Origin: Silvimonas amylolytica
Lineage (GTDB): Bacteria > Pseudomonadota > Gammaproteobacteria > Burkholderiales > Chitinibacteraceae
Direction: 5' to 3'
DNA: 64,000 nt
NCBI RefSeq assembly: GCF_014645555.1
Contig: NZ_BMLY01000002.1
Coordinates: 489,109-553,108, forward strand
The position numbers were made by a program, and so were the translations under genes. The notes beneath the pieces were generated by a model, which ran no database searches, was not told the DNA's origin, and worked only from the letters and a program-made list of their open reading frames with translations. Of the stretch, positions 27,806 to 37,143 are shown piece after piece (position 1 is the stretch's first letter; every line of letters starts with the position of its first letter).

Positions 27806-27840
27806 ATCCGGGCAAATATTGTTATGCATATGTCCCGGAT
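27806..27840 (-). promoter_or_regulatory. Expression-platform hairpin before the fluoride antiporter
   Basis: ATCCGGG at the upstream side and CCCGGAT next to the start codon can pair across about 21 bases. The downstream arm overlaps the weak Shine-Dalgarno (CGGAT) and ends six bases before the ATG. It lies between the fluoride aptamer and the gene, where a translational switch would be expected. Confidence 0.45.
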
Positions 27841-27874
27841 GGATAGGCGTGCCTGTCGATCAGCTCCGTTCCGG

Positions 27875-27942
27875 AACGTCCACAGGCATCATCAGCCCCG
27901 CAGCGACGGCCGGGCGGTTCAGGGAGGCATGCCATCTCCCGA
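27875..27942 (-). ncRNA. Fluoride riboswitch (crcB motif)
   Basis: On the minus strand the leader reads TCGGGAGATGGCATGCCTCC, then CTGAACCGCC and GGGGCTGATGATGCCTGTGGA. These are the conserved parts of the crcB motif: the GGAGATGGCAT stem with its CCTCC partner, the ACCGCC pseudoknot strand and the GGCTGATGATGCCT end. The predicted transcription start falls at its 5' edge. Fluoride riboswitches turn on fluoride exporters such as CrcB and CLC-F. Confidence 0.95.
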
Positions 27943-27949
27943 GTGGCCA

Positions 27950-27979
27950 AGTATACCGAGCACATTGGCATGCGCTCAA
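27950..27979 (-). promoter_or_regulatory. Promoter of the fluoride antiporter gene
   Basis: TTGAGC at 27974-27979 and TATACT at 27950-27955 (minus strand) are 18 bases apart. The start of transcription would be near 27943, where the riboswitch begins. The -35 box overlaps the last codons of the upstream LysR gene. Confidence 0.7.
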
Positions 27980-28896
27980 GACACGCTGACCGGGGTTTGC
28001 GGCGGATACAACGTCGCCGCCATTTGCCGGATCAACTGCCACACCACTTGTGCAGCGGGGGAGAGCGAGCGGTTACGACGCCGTGCCAGCATGATATGGC
28101 GCGTGACGGTGGGCGTGAGTGCTCGCACCGTCAGGCCGGATTCCGCCGGCAGCGGCAACGCCAGGCGGGGCATTACGGCGATGCCGATACCGGTTTGCAG
28201 CATGTGAAACACCGTGGTCGGGTGGCCCAGTTCTTGAACCACATCACAAGTGACCGCTTGCCGCGCCAGCGCCTGATCGATCAGCGGGCGGCTGCCGGAG
28301 GCGTAATCCAGTAAAACCAGCTTCTGCCGGTCCAGGTCTTGCCAATGCACGCTGGTTTTGGCGGTCAGCGGGTGGTTTTGGGGCAGGATCAGGCAAAAAG
28401 GGTCTTCCATGATTGATTCGGTAAAGAGCTCTTCCACCTGCTGGGGCTCAACGATGACACCGAAATCTACATCACCATTGAGGACGCTGATGATGTTGGC
28501 ACGCTGTACCTGGTCATGCAGTACAAGCGAAATGTGCGGGTAGCGCTGTAGTGATTGCGCCACACAGGCCGGCATCAGGTTGGCAGAAATAGTGGGGCTA
28601 CTGGCCACTCGGACCCGGCCCCGGCGTTGTTCGCCGACATTGCGGGCGGCTTGCAGGGTGGTTTCCAGCTCGTCAAGCAACCGGCCGACTTCACCCACCA
28701 GGCTGGCGCCTTCTGTGGTCAGTTGGACCTCTCGCGTGGTGCGATCCAGCAGCCGGATACCGATCTCGTTTTCCAGCTCACGAATACAACGGCTGACGGC
28801 AGGCTGGGTCAGGCCGATCACATCACCGGCCCGGCTGAAATTGCGATGCTCGGCCACCGCGAGGAAGACGCGCAACTGGCGCAAAGAAACATTCAT
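27976..28896 (-). CDS. LysR-family transcriptional regulator
   Basis: A 306-residue LysR-type regulator. The winged helix-turn-helix is at the N-terminus (LRQLRVFLAVAEHRNFSRAG, then LTQPAVSRCIRELENEIG and LLDRTTREVQLT), and the rest is the two-lobed effector domain (VASSPTISANLMPACVAQSL, LLDYASGSRPLIDQAL). It is divergent from the SBF-type symporter gene with about 107 bases between the starts, which suggests that it regulates this transporter in response to the transported compound. The effector is unknown. The fluoride-regulated gene follows on the same strand but has its own promoter. Confidence 0.92.
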   Translation of the reverse strand: MNVSLRQLRVFLAVAEHRNFSRAGDVIGLTQPAVSRCIRELENEIGIRLLDRTTREVQLTTEGASLVGEVGRLLDELETTLQAARNVGEQRRGRVRVASSPTISANLMPACVAQSLQRYPHISLVLHDQVQRANIISVLNGDVDFGVIVEPQQVEELFTESIMEDPFCLILPQNHPLTAKTSVHWQDLDRQKLVLLDYASGSRPLIDQALARQAVTCDVVQELGHPTTVFHMLQTGIGIAVMPRLALPLPAESGLTVRALTPTVTRHIMLARRRNRSLSPAAQVVWQLIRQMAATLYPPQTPVSVS

Positions 28897-29003
28897 ACGT
28901 TCAAATCATGAATTGATCAGATAAATGAATTTGTAGTTTATCTGCCTTTTTGTTTCAATGGTTTATCGATTCTTCAATGCCACGTGCATAACCGGACTGC
29001 ATC

Positions 29004-30020
29004 ATGAAACGCCCGCGCTTCCTGCCCGATAATTTCACCCTGGCACTGATTGCCACCGTGACGCTGGCCAGCTTTTTGCCAGTGCAGGGGCATACGGCCG
29101 TCGCGTTTGGCTGGGTGACCAATTTTGCGATCGGACTGCTGTTCTTTTTGCATGGCGCCAAACTTTCGCGAGAGGCAGTCATCGCTGGCGCGACCCACTG
29201 GCGCCTGCATGGCGTGGTCATGCTCTCTACCTTTGTGATGTTCCCGCTCATTGGTGTGGCGCTCAAACCGTTGTTGTCACCGCTGGTCACACCGGATCTT
29301 TATCTGGGCATTCTGTTTCTGTGTGCACTGCCTTCCACCGTGCAGTCATCCATCGCGTTCACTTCCATGGCCCGCGGCAATGTGCCGGCAGCCATTTGCA
29401 GTGCCTCGGCATCCAATCTGTTTGGTATTTTCCTCACGCCGGTGATTGTCGGACTGATGATCAGTGGCACGGGCAAAGCGGGGTTTTCGTTTAACTCGGT
29501 ACTGAGCATTGTGGAGCAGTTGCTGGTGCCGTTTGTGGCCGGCCAGATTGCCCGCAAGTGGATTGGTGGCTGGGTGGACAAGCACAAGGCCGTGCTCAAG
29601 TACGTGGATCAGGGTTCGATCTTGCTGGTGGTGTACTCGGCCTTCAGTGAAGCGGTGGTGCAAGGTTTGTGGCACAACACGCCTGTCTCTGCGCTGGCTG
29701 CCATTGTGGTGATCAATATTGCGCTGCTGGCCGTGGTGTTGTTCCTGACTACGTGGGGCAGCCGTACCCTGGGGTTTAACAAGGAAGACGAAATCACCAT
29801 CGTGTTCTGCGGCTCTAAAAAGAGCCTGGCCAGCGGGGTGCCGATTGCCAACGTGCTGTTCGCCGGCCATGCCGTGGGTGCCATCGTGCTGCCACTGATG
29901 TTGTTTCACCAGATTCAGTTGATGACGTGCGCAGTCCTCGCCCAGCGCTATGCGCGGCGCAAGAGCGAACGCATTGTTCCGCACAGCGGCACACCGGTCT
30001 CTGCGCCGGTCACCAAATAA
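29004..30020 (+). CDS. SBF7-type sodium/bile acid symporter family protein
   Basis: A 338-residue inner-membrane transporter of the BASS superfamily, subgroup like E. coli YfeH. About ten hydrophobic helices are predicted. Markers are FAIGLLFFLHGAKLSREAV in the second helix region, LYLGILFLCALPSTVQSSIA around the sodium-binding crossover and EITIVFCGSKKSLASGVPIA near the C-terminus. Proteins of this group move organic anions with sodium; the true substrate is not known and need not be a bile acid. The divergent LysR gene is the likely local regulator. It converges with the dehydrogenase gene with only 17 bases between the stops. Confidence 0.88.
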   Translation: MKRPRFLPDNFTLALIATVTLASFLPVQGHTAVAFGWVTNFAIGLLFFLHGAKLSREAVIAGATHWRLHGVVMLSTFVMFPLIGVALKPLLSPLVTPDLYLGILFLCALPSTVQSSIAFTSMARGNVPAAICSASASNLFGIFLTPVIVGLMISGTGKAGFSFNSVLSIVEQLLVPFVAGQIARKWIGGWVDKHKAVLKYVDQGSILLVVYSAFSEAVVQGLWHNTPVSALAAIVVINIALLAVVLFLTTWGSRTLGFNKEDEITIVFCGSKKSLASGVPIANVLFAGHAVGAIVLPLMLFHQIQLMTCAVLAQRYARRKSERIVPHSGTPVSAPVTK

Positions 30021-30037
30021 ACCACGCTAACCCTCAG

Positions 30038-31189
30038 CTAGCGATCGATATCGGTCCACTGGCCGTTGGCTTTGCTGCTGGCCAGTACCGCTGCAATAAA
30101 CTGCATCCCCGCAACGCCATCATCCACGGTGGTCAGCAACTGGCTGACTTTGGGGATGGGCTGTCCGCTGTCCAGCGCGTTGATTTGTAGTGCGGCATCC
30201 AGATAAAGCTGGGCAAAGGCTTCCAGATACCCTTCCGGATGGCCGGGCGGCACGCGGGTGGCGTGACGGGCTTCTTCGCTATCAACCCGGCCCCGCGTCA
30301 GTTGTTGGGTGGCCCCACCCAGGGGCGTGTGCTGCAAGACATTGGGGTTTTGCTGGTCGAATGACAAACTGGCTTTGGTGCCATAGATGCGCAGGCGCAG
30401 CGCGTTTTCTTCGCCTGCTGCGACCTGGCTGGCCCACAGCATGCCGCGTGCGCCATTGGCATAACGCATCATGGCCTGGACGTGATCATCCAGTCGCCGG
30501 CCTGGTACAAAAGTATGAGCCTCGGCGCTCAGGCTGTCGGGTGTCATGCCGCTGACGTAGGCAGCCAGGTGATACGCGTGCGTGCCAATATCCCCCAGGC
30601 AACCTGCGGGTCCGGCGCGGGAAGGATCGGCCCGCCATAGCGCCTGTTTGTTGTCGGTCAGTTCCAGTGGTTCTGATAGCCAGTCTTGCGCGTATTCGAC
30701 CTGAATAACCCGGATGTCCCCCAGCGCGCCGCTGGCCACCAGTTGCCGTGCGTGCCGCACCATGGGGTAACCCGAATAGGTATGTGTCAGCGCAAACAGG
30801 CGTTTTTGCTGCCGGGACAACGCTTGCAGTGCCAGTGCTTCATCTAGCGAGACGGACAACGGTTTGTCGCAGATCACATGAATGCCCGCTTGCAGAAAGG
30901 CGGTCGCGACGGGCGCATGCAGGTGATTGGGCGTGACGATGGCGACCACATCAATGCCATCCTCTCGGGCCGCTTCTGCCGTGGCCATGTGCTGGAAATC
31001 CGTGTAGCTGCGGGCCGGGTCCAGCCCCAGACTGGTGGCACTCTGATTGGCGCGGTCAGGGTCAGATGACAAGGCCGCGGCGATGAGCGTGTAGCAATCA
31101 TCCAGTCGTGCCGCCATGCGGTGTACGGCGCCGATAAAGGCGCCATTGCCGCCCCCAACCATGCCCAGTTTCAAACGTGCTTGCGTCAT
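30038..31189 (-). CDS. Gfo/Idh/MocA-family oxidoreductase
   Basis: A 383-residue NAD(P)-dependent sugar or cyclitol dehydrogenase. The Rossmann motif is [17 protein letters not shown] at the start. The catalytic region reads [15 protein letters not shown], with DKP in place of the usual EKP, and [16 protein letters not shown] carries the second family motif. It is the last gene of a sugar operon on the minus strand, 23 bases after the isomerase gene. The ATG at 31189 is chosen; a longer TTG-initiated form adds only nine residues. The partner isomerase suggests oxidation of the sugar followed by epimerisation, but the substrate cannot be told. Confidence 0.9.
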   Translation of the reverse strand: MTQARLKLGMVGGGNGAFIGAVHRMAARLDDCYTLIAAALSSDPDRANQSATSLGLDPARSYTDFQHMATAEAAREDGIDVVAIVTPNHLHAPVATAFLQAGIHVICDKPLSVSLDEALALQALSRQQKRLFALTHTYSGYPMVRHARQLVASGALGDIRVIQVEYAQDWLSEPLELTDNKQALWRADPSRAGPAGCLGDIGTHAYHLAAYVSGMTPDSLSAEAHTFVPGRRLDDHVQAMMRYANGARGMLWASQVAAGEENALRLRIYGTKASLSFDQQNPNVLQHTPLGGATQQLTRGRVDSEEARHATRVPPGHPEGYLEAFAQLYLDAALQINALDSGQPIPKVSQLLTTVDDGVAGMQFIAAVLASSKANGQWTDIDR

Positions 31190-31212
31190 GGCTTGCGTCC
31201 TTCGGATGTGGG

Positions 31213-32262
31213 TCAAAGACCCATCAGTGTGTTCAATTGGGTTTGATCGACGCCGCTGCCAGCGAAGTCATCAAATGCACGATCGGCGACGCGGATCATG
31301 TGTTCCCGGATGAATGCCGCCCCTTCGCGCGCGCCCACTTCCGGGTGTTTCAGGCAGCATTCCCACTCCAGCACGGCCCAGCCGGGAAAATCGTATTGCG
31401 CCATTTTTGAAAAGAGCGCGATGAAGTCGATCTGCCCGTCACCCAGAGACCGGAACCGCCCGGCGCGTTCCACCCAGCCGCTGTAACCGCCGTAGACACC
31501 TTGACGGCCATCGGGGCGGAACTCGGCGTCTTTCACATGAAACGCCTTGATACGCGCGTGATAGATATCCACAAACGCCAGGTAATCGAGTTGTTGCAGC
31601 ACCATATGGCTGGGGTCGTACAAGATGTTGGCGCGCGGGTGCTGGCCGGTTGCATCCAGAAAACGCTCAAAAGTCACGCCGTCGTGCAGGTCTTCGCCGG
31701 GGTGAAGTTCATAGCAGACATCGACGCCTGCATCGGCAAAGGCATCCAGAATGGGCCGCCAGCGACGGGCGAGTTCTGCAAATGCGGTTTCCACCAGCCC
31801 CGCTGGCCGCTGCGGCCACGGGTAAAAATATGGCCAGGCCAGCGCGCCAGAGAACGTCACATGGGCGTTCAAACCCAGTCGTTGAGACGCCTTGGCCGCC
31901 AGCTTGAGTTGTTCGATAGCCCATGCGGTACGCGCCGTCGGGTTGCCACGCACGTGCTCTGCGGCAAAGCCGTCAAACAAGGTGTCATAGGCAGGGTGTA
32001 CGGCAACCAGTTGCCCTTGCAGATGGGTAGAGAGTTCTGAAATCTGGATGCCGTAACCGGCCAGCATGCCGATCAGCTCATCACAATAGGTCTGGCTGGT
32101 GGCGGCGGTGGCAAGATCAATCAGGCGCGGGTCAGCGGGGACCTGGATGGCCTCGTAACCCAGGCTGGCTGCCCAATGCGCCAGACGCGGCAGCGTGTCA
32201 AAAGGTGGTTTGTCGCCCATGAACTGCGCCAGAAAAATCGCCGGGCCTTTGATGGTTTTCAT
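31213..32262 (-). CDS. Sugar isomerase/epimerase, TIM barrel
   Basis: A 349-residue protein of the xylose isomerase-like TIM-barrel group (AP endonuclease 2 fold). Metal-binding residues are likely in VDVCYELHPGEDLHD, ILYDPSHMVLQ, RIKAFHVKDAEF and WAVLEWECCLKH, which follow the usual Glu-His/Asp-His-Glu order. The ATG at 32262 gives MKTIKGPAIFLAQFMGDKPP; the longer frame upstream runs into an intercistronic hairpin. It is placed between the binding-protein gene and the dehydrogenase gene, and a similar gene pair is common in inositol, rhizopine and keto-sugar pathways. The exact reaction is not known. Confidence 0.88.
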   Translation of the reverse strand: MKTIKGPAIFLAQFMGDKPPFDTLPRLAHWAASLGYEAIQVPADPRLIDLATAATSQTYCDELIGMLAGYGIQISELSTHLQGQLVAVHPAYDTLFDGFAAEHVRGNPTARTAWAIEQLKLAAKASQRLGLNAHVTFSGALAWPYFYPWPQRPAGLVETAFAELARRWRPILDAFADAGVDVCYELHPGEDLHDGVTFERFLDATGQHPRANILYDPSHMVLQQLDYLAFVDIYHARIKAFHVKDAEFRPDGRQGVYGGYSGWVERAGRFRSLGDGQIDFIALFSKMAQYDFPGWAVLEWECCLKHPEVGAREGAAFIREHMIRVADRAFDDFAGSGVDQTQLNTLMGL

Positions 32263-32289
32263 GATGGGCTGTCCTGAAAATTCAAGAAG

Positions 32290-32317
32290 GCGCGGGGCTG
32301 TAAGGACCGCCCCGCGC
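32290..32317 (-). promoter_or_regulatory. Intercistronic stem-loop after the sugar-binding protein gene
   Basis: GCGCGGGGC and GCCCCGCGC form a perfect nine-pair stem with a ten-base loop between the binding-protein stop and the isomerase start. There is no T tract, so it is more likely an mRNA-stabilising or partial-termination structure that raises binding-protein levels over the enzymes. Confidence 0.6.
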
Positions 32318-32334
32318 GTCATGCATCGCCCCGC

Positions 32335-33297
32335 TCAGAATGGCGAGTTGGGGAAGTAAAATTGCTTGGCGTTTTCTTTGGTGATCAGGACTGACGGAAT
32401 GATGGTGGTAGCAGGCAGCGCCTCGCCTTTCAGCCGTGCTTCGGCAGTGAGTTTGACGGCGTCATAGATGAATTTGGGCGAGTACGAGACATCGGCCTGG
32501 ATCAGTTTGTTGCTGTCATCCAGAATCGTCTTGACCATGCCCTTGGAGCCCGCACCGCCAAACACGATCTTGATGTCCGTGCGTTTGGCCTGATCAATGG
32601 CTTTCAGTACGCCGACCGCCATATCGTCGTCCGCCGCCCAGATGGCATCGATATTCTTGAAGCGTGTCAGGTAATCCTGTGTGACCTTGAAGGCATCGTC
32701 ACGATTCCAGTTGGCATATTTGGCATCCAGAATCTTGATGTCCGGATAGGCCTTCAGTACACCAGAGAATGCATCAAAACGCTCGTTATCCAGCGTGGTC
32801 GGAATGCCGCGCAAGGCGACGACATTGCCTTTGCCGTTGAGCTTTTTGGCGATGTACTCAGCGGGTAGTTTGCCAAACGCCGTGTTATCCCCGGCCACAT
32901 AGGCATCTTGCGCGCTGGTATCGGTCAGGCCGCGATCCACCACCGTCACATACACGCCCTTTTTCTTCACCTGCGCGACCGGCTGCGTGAGCGAGGCCGA
33001 TTCATACGGAAAGATCACCAGTGCGTTGATCTTGTTCACGGTCACCAGGTCTTGCAGCTGGTTGGCCTGTTCCGGCGCATTGGCGGCGGTTTTGACGATG
33101 ATCTTCAAGCCCGGATGGGCTTTCTCAAGGTCTTTTTTTGCCTCGTTGGCCCACCACACAATGCCGCCGGTGAAGCCGTGGTCGGCCGTTGGAATGGAAA
33201 CACCCAATGTGACCGGATCGGCCGCACGGGCCGGGGACGTCATCAGGGCGGCCAGCGCCAGGACACCGGCGCTCAATCCCAGGGTAAAGCGTTTCAT
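32335..33297 (-). CDS. Sugar ABC transporter substrate-binding protein
   Basis: A 320-residue periplasmic binding protein of type 1 (RbsB-like). The signal peptide is [18 protein letters not shown] ending in SPARA, and the mature protein starts [17 protein letters not shown]. Segments [20 protein letters not shown] and [20 protein letters not shown] are standard in this fold. The ATG at 33297 is preceded by GAGGAG at good spacing; the longer frame upstream has no such site. Binding residues of ribose, xylose or inositol receptors are not conserved enough to name the sugar. It follows the permease gene by about 90 bases. Confidence 0.92.
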   Translation of the reverse strand: MKRFTLGLSAGVLALAALMTSPARAADPVTLGVSIPTADHGFTGGIVWWANEAKKDLEKAHPGLKIIVKTAANAPEQANQLQDLVTVNKINALVIFPYESASLTQPVAQVKKKGVYVTVVDRGLTDTSAQDAYVAGDNTAFGKLPAEYIAKKLNGKGNVVALRGIPTTLDNERFDAFSGVLKAYPDIKILDAKYANWNRDDAFKVTQDYLTRFKNIDAIWAADDDMAVGVLKAIDQAKRTDIKIVFGGAGSKGMVKTILDDSNKLIQADVSYSPKFIYDAVKLTAEARLKGEALPATTIIPSVLITKENAKQFYFPNSPF

Positions 33298-33389
33298 GGT
33301 GCAGTTACTCCTCTTGGCTGGCGCGCGATGCGCCTTGTGGTCTTGCAGAGTCGCCGATGGTGCTGGCTTGCGAGCCTTATCTGGCTCAA

Positions 33390-34391
33390 TCAATCGTTGC
33401 GGCGTCCTCTTTGCAGGAAGGCCACGACGATAATCACCGCGCCCTGAACAGCCGCGTTCAGGTACACGCTGATGATGCTGGTGAGGTTAAGAATGTTGTT
33501 GATGACAGAAAGCAGAATCGCCCCGATCACGGTGCCGATCACACGGCCTTCACCCCCTTTGAGCGCGGTGCCGCCAACCACCACGGCGGCAATGGCTTCC
33601 AGCTCCCACAACAAACCGGTGGTGGGTGTGGCAGAACCCAGGCGCGGCACGTACAACACGGTGGCCACGCCTACGCACAAGCCCAGAAAGATGTAGGTCA
33701 CGATCTTGACCACATCGACCCGGATGGCGGCATAGCGCGCCACTTGTTCGTTGGAGCCAATCGCCTGCACATGTCGGCCAAAGGCCGTGCGGTTGAGGAT
33801 CAACGCCCCGCCGGCAGCCATGATCAAAAACACCCAGATGGGCACCGGCACGCCCAGCAGACTGGCGTAGTACACCGGCCCGTACAGATTGTTGAGCGAA
33901 TCATCCAGCGTCAGCGCGCCGCCATCCGCCAGCCAGGTGAGCACAGCGCGAAAGACGCCCAGGGTGCCCAGCGTGACAATAAAGGGCTCGATCCGTCCCT
34001 TGGTGATCAGCAAGCCATGCATCAGGCCGAACAGCGCGCCCAGAATCAGGGCCAGCACGATGCCCAGCAGCACAATCAGCAATGGCGCCATGCCACTGCC
34101 CGCCAGCTTGTTCATCAGCACGATCATGCTGCCGGCAATCAGTGCGGCCATCGAACCCACCGAGAGATCGATCCCGCCAGAGATGATCACAAACGTCATG
34201 CCGACCGCGATGATGCCGATGAAGGCCGTGCGGGTGAGCACGTTCATCATGTTGTCGATGGTAGCGAAATCGCGGTTAAGCGCCGTACCCGCCACACACA
34301 GGATGATCAGCCCGATCAGCGGCCCGACTGCCTGCAAGCGGGCCAGCCAGCGGGCGGAACGGCGCGGAGTGTCAGTGAGTGCCGGTTGCAT
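33390..34391 (-). CDS. Sugar ABC transporter permease
   Basis: A 333-residue RbsC-type membrane permease with eight to ten hydrophobic helices. Markers are [29 protein letters not shown], which is the most conserved part of the family, and [19 protein letters not shown] near the ATPase contact. Its start lies inside the end of the ATPase gene (20 bases of overlap), so the two products are coupled in translation. It transports the sugar presented by the binding protein encoded next. Confidence 0.93.
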   Translation of the reverse strand: MQPALTDTPRRSARWLARLQAVGPLIGLIILCVAGTALNRDFATIDNMMNVLTRTAFIGIIAVGMTFVIISGGIDLSVGSMAALIAGSMIVLMNKLAGSGMAPLLIVLLGIVLALILGALFGLMHGLLITKGRIEPFIVTLGTLGVFRAVLTWLADGGALTLDDSLNNLYGPVYYASLLGVPVPIWVFLIMAAGGALILNRTAFGRHVQAIGSNEQVARYAAIRVDVVKIVTYIFLGLCVGVATVLYVPRLGSATPTTGLLWELEAIAAVVVGGTALKGGEGRVIGTVIGAILLSVINNILNLTSIISVYLNAAVQGAVIIVVAFLQRGRRND

Positions 34392-35859
34392 GGGCGATCA
34401 GTTCCTCTTCGGTCAGCTGGTGCATGCCCAGCGTGGTTTGCAGCTTGCCGCCACGCATCACCGCCACGCGATGACACAGGCCGATCAGCTCGATCAGTTC
34501 ACTGGAAATCACAATCACGGCGCGCCCGGCTTGCGCCAAAGCGTGGATCTGGAAGTAGATGTCCCGCTTGGCGCCCACATCGACGCCGCGGGTGGGTTCA
34601 TCCAGGATGATCACCCGCGGGTCCGGATGCAGAAATTTGGCCAAAGCCAGTTTTTGCTGATTGCCGCCCGACAGCGCCCGCGCCCGTGCATCGAGGTTGC
34701 CGGTACGGATGCCGAACTCGTCTTTGGCGTGCGCCATGGCGGCGCGCTCGGCGTTCAGGTCCAGCAGCGGGTGGGCGTAGTGATCCAGCATCAGCATGGT
34801 CAGGTTCTGCGCCAGGCCCATGCTCACGTGCAGGCCTTTGCCTTTGCGGTCTTCGCTCAGGTAGGTCACGCCCAGTTTCACTGCTTGTTGAGGGGTGTTG
34901 AGGCTGACGGGTTGGCCATTCATGCTGACCGCACCACTGCTGCGTTTGCGCAGACCCAGCAAACCTTCGAAGGTCTCGGTACGGCCCGCGCCGACCAGCC
35001 CCGCAAAGCCAAGGATCTCTCCTGAGCGAACCTCAAACGAAATGTCTTCGGACCAGCCAGGTACGCTCAGATCACTTACAGCCAGCGCGACAGGCGCATC
35101 CGGCGCTGGCGGCGTTTTGTCGGGGAACATGTCAGACAATTCGCGCCCGACCATCAGATTGGCCATTTGCTGACGGCTCAGGCTCTCTGTTGGCGCCCGC
35201 GTGATAAAGCGGCCATCACGCATCACGACGATTTCATCGGTGATGGCTTCAATCTCGTCGAGCTTGTGCGAGATATAAACCAGCGTGACGCCATCGGCTT
35301 TCAGTTGCCGCATCAACCCGAACAACCGTTGGGTTTCAGTCGGCGTGAGTGTGGCCGTGGGTTCATCCATGATCAGCACGCGGGCGTGGCGCGAGAGCGC
35401 GCGAGCAATTTCAACCAGCTGTTTTTCAGCCACGATCAGATTGCGTACTGGCGTATCCGGGTTCACCACCAGCCCCACTTGCTTGAGGTAATGCGCGGAT
35501 TCCTCACGCATGGTGCGGTCATCCAGCAGCCAGCCTTTGCGTTTTTCATGACCCAGAAAAATGTTCTGTGCCACGGTCAGATGCTCTGCCAGGTTGAACT
35601 CCTGGTGAATCAGCACCACGCCTTCGCTTTCCGCCTGGCGCGATGATTTGAAGCTGACCAGACGGTCATCCAGATGGATTTCTCCGGCACTGGCATGCTC
35701 ATAGCCAGAGAGGATTTTCATCAGCGTGGATTTGCCTGCGCCGTTCTCGCCCAGTACACCGTAAATGCGACCGGGCGGCAGCTCAAAGCTCACCCCGTGC
35801 AGCACGCGCACCGGGCCGAAATCCTTGTAAATTTCATCAAACCGTACTGAAACACTCAT
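34372..35859 (-). CDS. Sugar ABC transporter ATPase, two-domain
   Basis: A 495-residue RbsA/MglA-type ATPase with two nucleotide-binding halves. The first half has a full Walker A ([14 protein letters not shown]), [13 protein letters not shown] in the signature place and [11 protein letters not shown] as Walker B. The second half has a degenerate P-loop ([17 protein letters not shown]), a full signature [15 protein letters not shown] and Walker [13 protein letters not shown]. This asymmetry is usual for the carbohydrate uptake transporter 2 class. It is the first structural gene after the LacI regulator, 34 bases downstream of it. Confidence 0.94.
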   Translation of the reverse strand: MSVSVRFDEIYKDFGPVRVLHGVSFELPPGRIYGVLGENGAGKSTLMKILSGYEHASAGEIHLDDRLVSFKSSRQAESEGVVLIHQEFNLAEHLTVAQNIFLGHEKRKGWLLDDRTMREESAHYLKQVGLVVNPDTPVRNLIVAEKQLVEIARALSRHARVLIMDEPTATLTPTETQRLFGLMRQLKADGVTLVYISHKLDEIEAITDEIVVMRDGRFITRAPTESLSRQQMANLMVGRELSDMFPDKTPPAPDAPVALAVSDLSVPGWSEDISFEVRSGEILGFAGLVGAGRTETFEGLLGLRKRSSGAVSMNGQPVSLNTPQQAVKLGVTYLSEDRKGKGLHVSMGLAQNLTMLMLDHYAHPLLDLNAERAAMAHAKDEFGIRTGNLDARARALSGGNQQKLALAKFLHPDPRVIILDEPTRGVDVGAKRDIYFQIHALAQAGRAVIVISSELIELIGLCHRVAVMRGGKLQTTLGMHQLTEEELIAHATGTH

Positions 35860-35893
35860 GATCGAGCCTGTTCTGGTTGATCCGGACTGTCTG

Positions 35894-36922
35894 TTACGTC
35901 GTCTGACTGCTTTGTCGTACTACGAGCTGATGAGCCAGCAATAAACCCGGCACGTTCTGTTCCGGCTGCGCCAGCCGTTGCAACAACAAGCGCGCTGCGG
36001 TCATGCCCAGTTCACGCATGGGTTGCGCGATGGTGGTCAGCGCCGGTTCTACCTGCGCCGCTAGCGCGATGTTGTCGAACCCCACCACCGCCACATCGTG
36101 CGGCACCCTTTTTCCGGCTGTCCGTAAACCGGCCAGTACGCCAATGGCCAGCGTGTCTGACACCGCAAAAATGGCGGTAGGCGGCTTGGCACGTTGCATG
36201 AGGGCCTGCGCCGCGCGGTTGCCCGTGTCGTAATCCAGTCCGGCTACGTTTACGCACCAGTCCGGTTCCGGCGTAATTCCCCGGCCAGTGAGTGCATCGA
36301 TCCAGCCTTGCTTGCGCTGCCGTGCATACAGCCAGGTTTCATCTGAGTTGATCAACGCGACATGACGATGACCCTGCATCAGCAAATGCGTGACCGCGTC
36401 ATACGCGGCGCGGCGGTTATCAATGCCGACGTAGGGCACCGCCACGCCTGGATCAAATTCGCAGCACGCCACCCAGGGCAATCCTGGCGAGGCTTCTATC
36501 AATGCGTGCTGCACGGTATCCGGATCAAGGCAGATTGCGCCGTCCGCCCGCCGCCGCTGCAGCAACTCGAAGTAACTTTGCTCCCGACCGCTATCGGCGC
36601 CGGTATCGCACAACAGCACAAAATAGTTGTGCTCCCGCGCCACCGCATCAATGCCGCGTACGATCTCCGCATAAAACGGGTTGCCGACATCAGGCACCAG
36701 GGTGAGTAGCAAGCGGCTTTCTGCGGTACGCAGATTGCGCGCCAGTTCATTGATGCGATAACCCAGTGCATTCACTGACGCCATGACCTTGTCGCGCGTG
36801 GCCGGTTTGACCACGGACTGGCCGTTGAGCACCCGCGATACGGTCGCGACAGATACACCCGCATGCGCCGCTACGGCAGAGATCGAAACGGTCTGAGGCG
36901 TATCTGATGCACGCTGCGGCAT
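35894..36922 (-). CDS. LacI-family transcriptional regulator
   Basis: A 342-residue repressor. The N-terminal helix-turn-helix reads SISAVAAHAGVSVATVSRVL, with the hinge helix SVVKPATRDKVMASVNALGY, and the rest is a periplasmic-binding-protein fold for the inducer (LLTLVPDVGNPFYAEIVRGI, VVGFDNIALAAQVEPALTTI). A perfect 18-bp palindrome of LacI type overlaps the promoter 15 bases before its start. The gene is first in the sugar operon, so it probably represses itself and the transporter and enzymes together until the sugar binds. Confidence 0.94.
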   Translation of the reverse strand: MPQRASDTPQTVSISAVAAHAGVSVATVSRVLNGQSVVKPATRDKVMASVNALGYRINELARNLRTAESRLLLTLVPDVGNPFYAEIVRGIDAVAREHNYFVLLCDTGADSGREQSYFELLQRRRADGAICLDPDTVQHALIEASPGLPWVACCEFDPGVAVPYVGIDNRRAAYDAVTHLLMQGHRHVALINSDETWLYARQRKQGWIDALTGRGITPEPDWCVNVAGLDYDTGNRAAQALMQRAKPPTAIFAVSDTLAIGVLAGLRTAGKRVPHDVAVVGFDNIALAAQVEPALTTIAQPMRELGMTAARLLLQRLAQPEQNVPGLLLAHQLVVRQSSQTT

Positions 36923-36936
36923 GGATTTTTCTGTTG

Positions 36937-36954
36937 AATGTAATCGATTACATT
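36937..36954. promoter_or_regulatory. LacI-type operator
   Basis: AATGTAATCGATTACATT is a perfect 18-bp palindrome with the central CG typical of LacI/GalR operators. It overlaps the -10 box and the predicted start of transcription of the lacI-type gene, so bound repressor would block RNA polymerase. Confidence 0.85.
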
Positions 36955-36981
36955 TCTAGAAGGCATGCTTGCCGGATACAA
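36953..36981 (-). promoter_or_regulatory. Promoter of the sugar operon
   Basis: TTGTAT at 36976-36981 and TAGAAA at 36953-36958 on the minus strand are 17 bases apart. The palindromic operator begins within the -10 box. Confidence 0.6.
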
Positions 36982-37034
36982 GAAGTTTCGATGGTGCAGT
37001 GCAAAGGGGGAAGGGGGATACCACTGTGGCAATA

Positions 37035-37127
37035 GGTGTCAGCGCCTGGCGGCGCGGTGGTTTTGATACCCGCCACCGCGGGTATCAAATGCCCTTAAAA
37101 AAACCCGCACAGCCAGGCGCTAGCACC
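37035..37127. repeat. Palindromic dispersed repeat
   Basis: Outer arms GGTGTCAGCGCCTGGC and GCCAGGCGCTAGCACC enclose an inner perfect hairpin TTTGATACCCGC/GCGGGTATCAAA at 37062-37089. The same sequence blocks (GTTAGCGCCT, GGCGCGG, TTTGATACCCG) form the outer ends of the inverted-repeat island at 8606-9336. It lies in the gap between the cation exchanger stop and the sugar operon promoter. Confidence 0.75.
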
Positions 37128-37143
37128 CGCATTTCAATACCGC

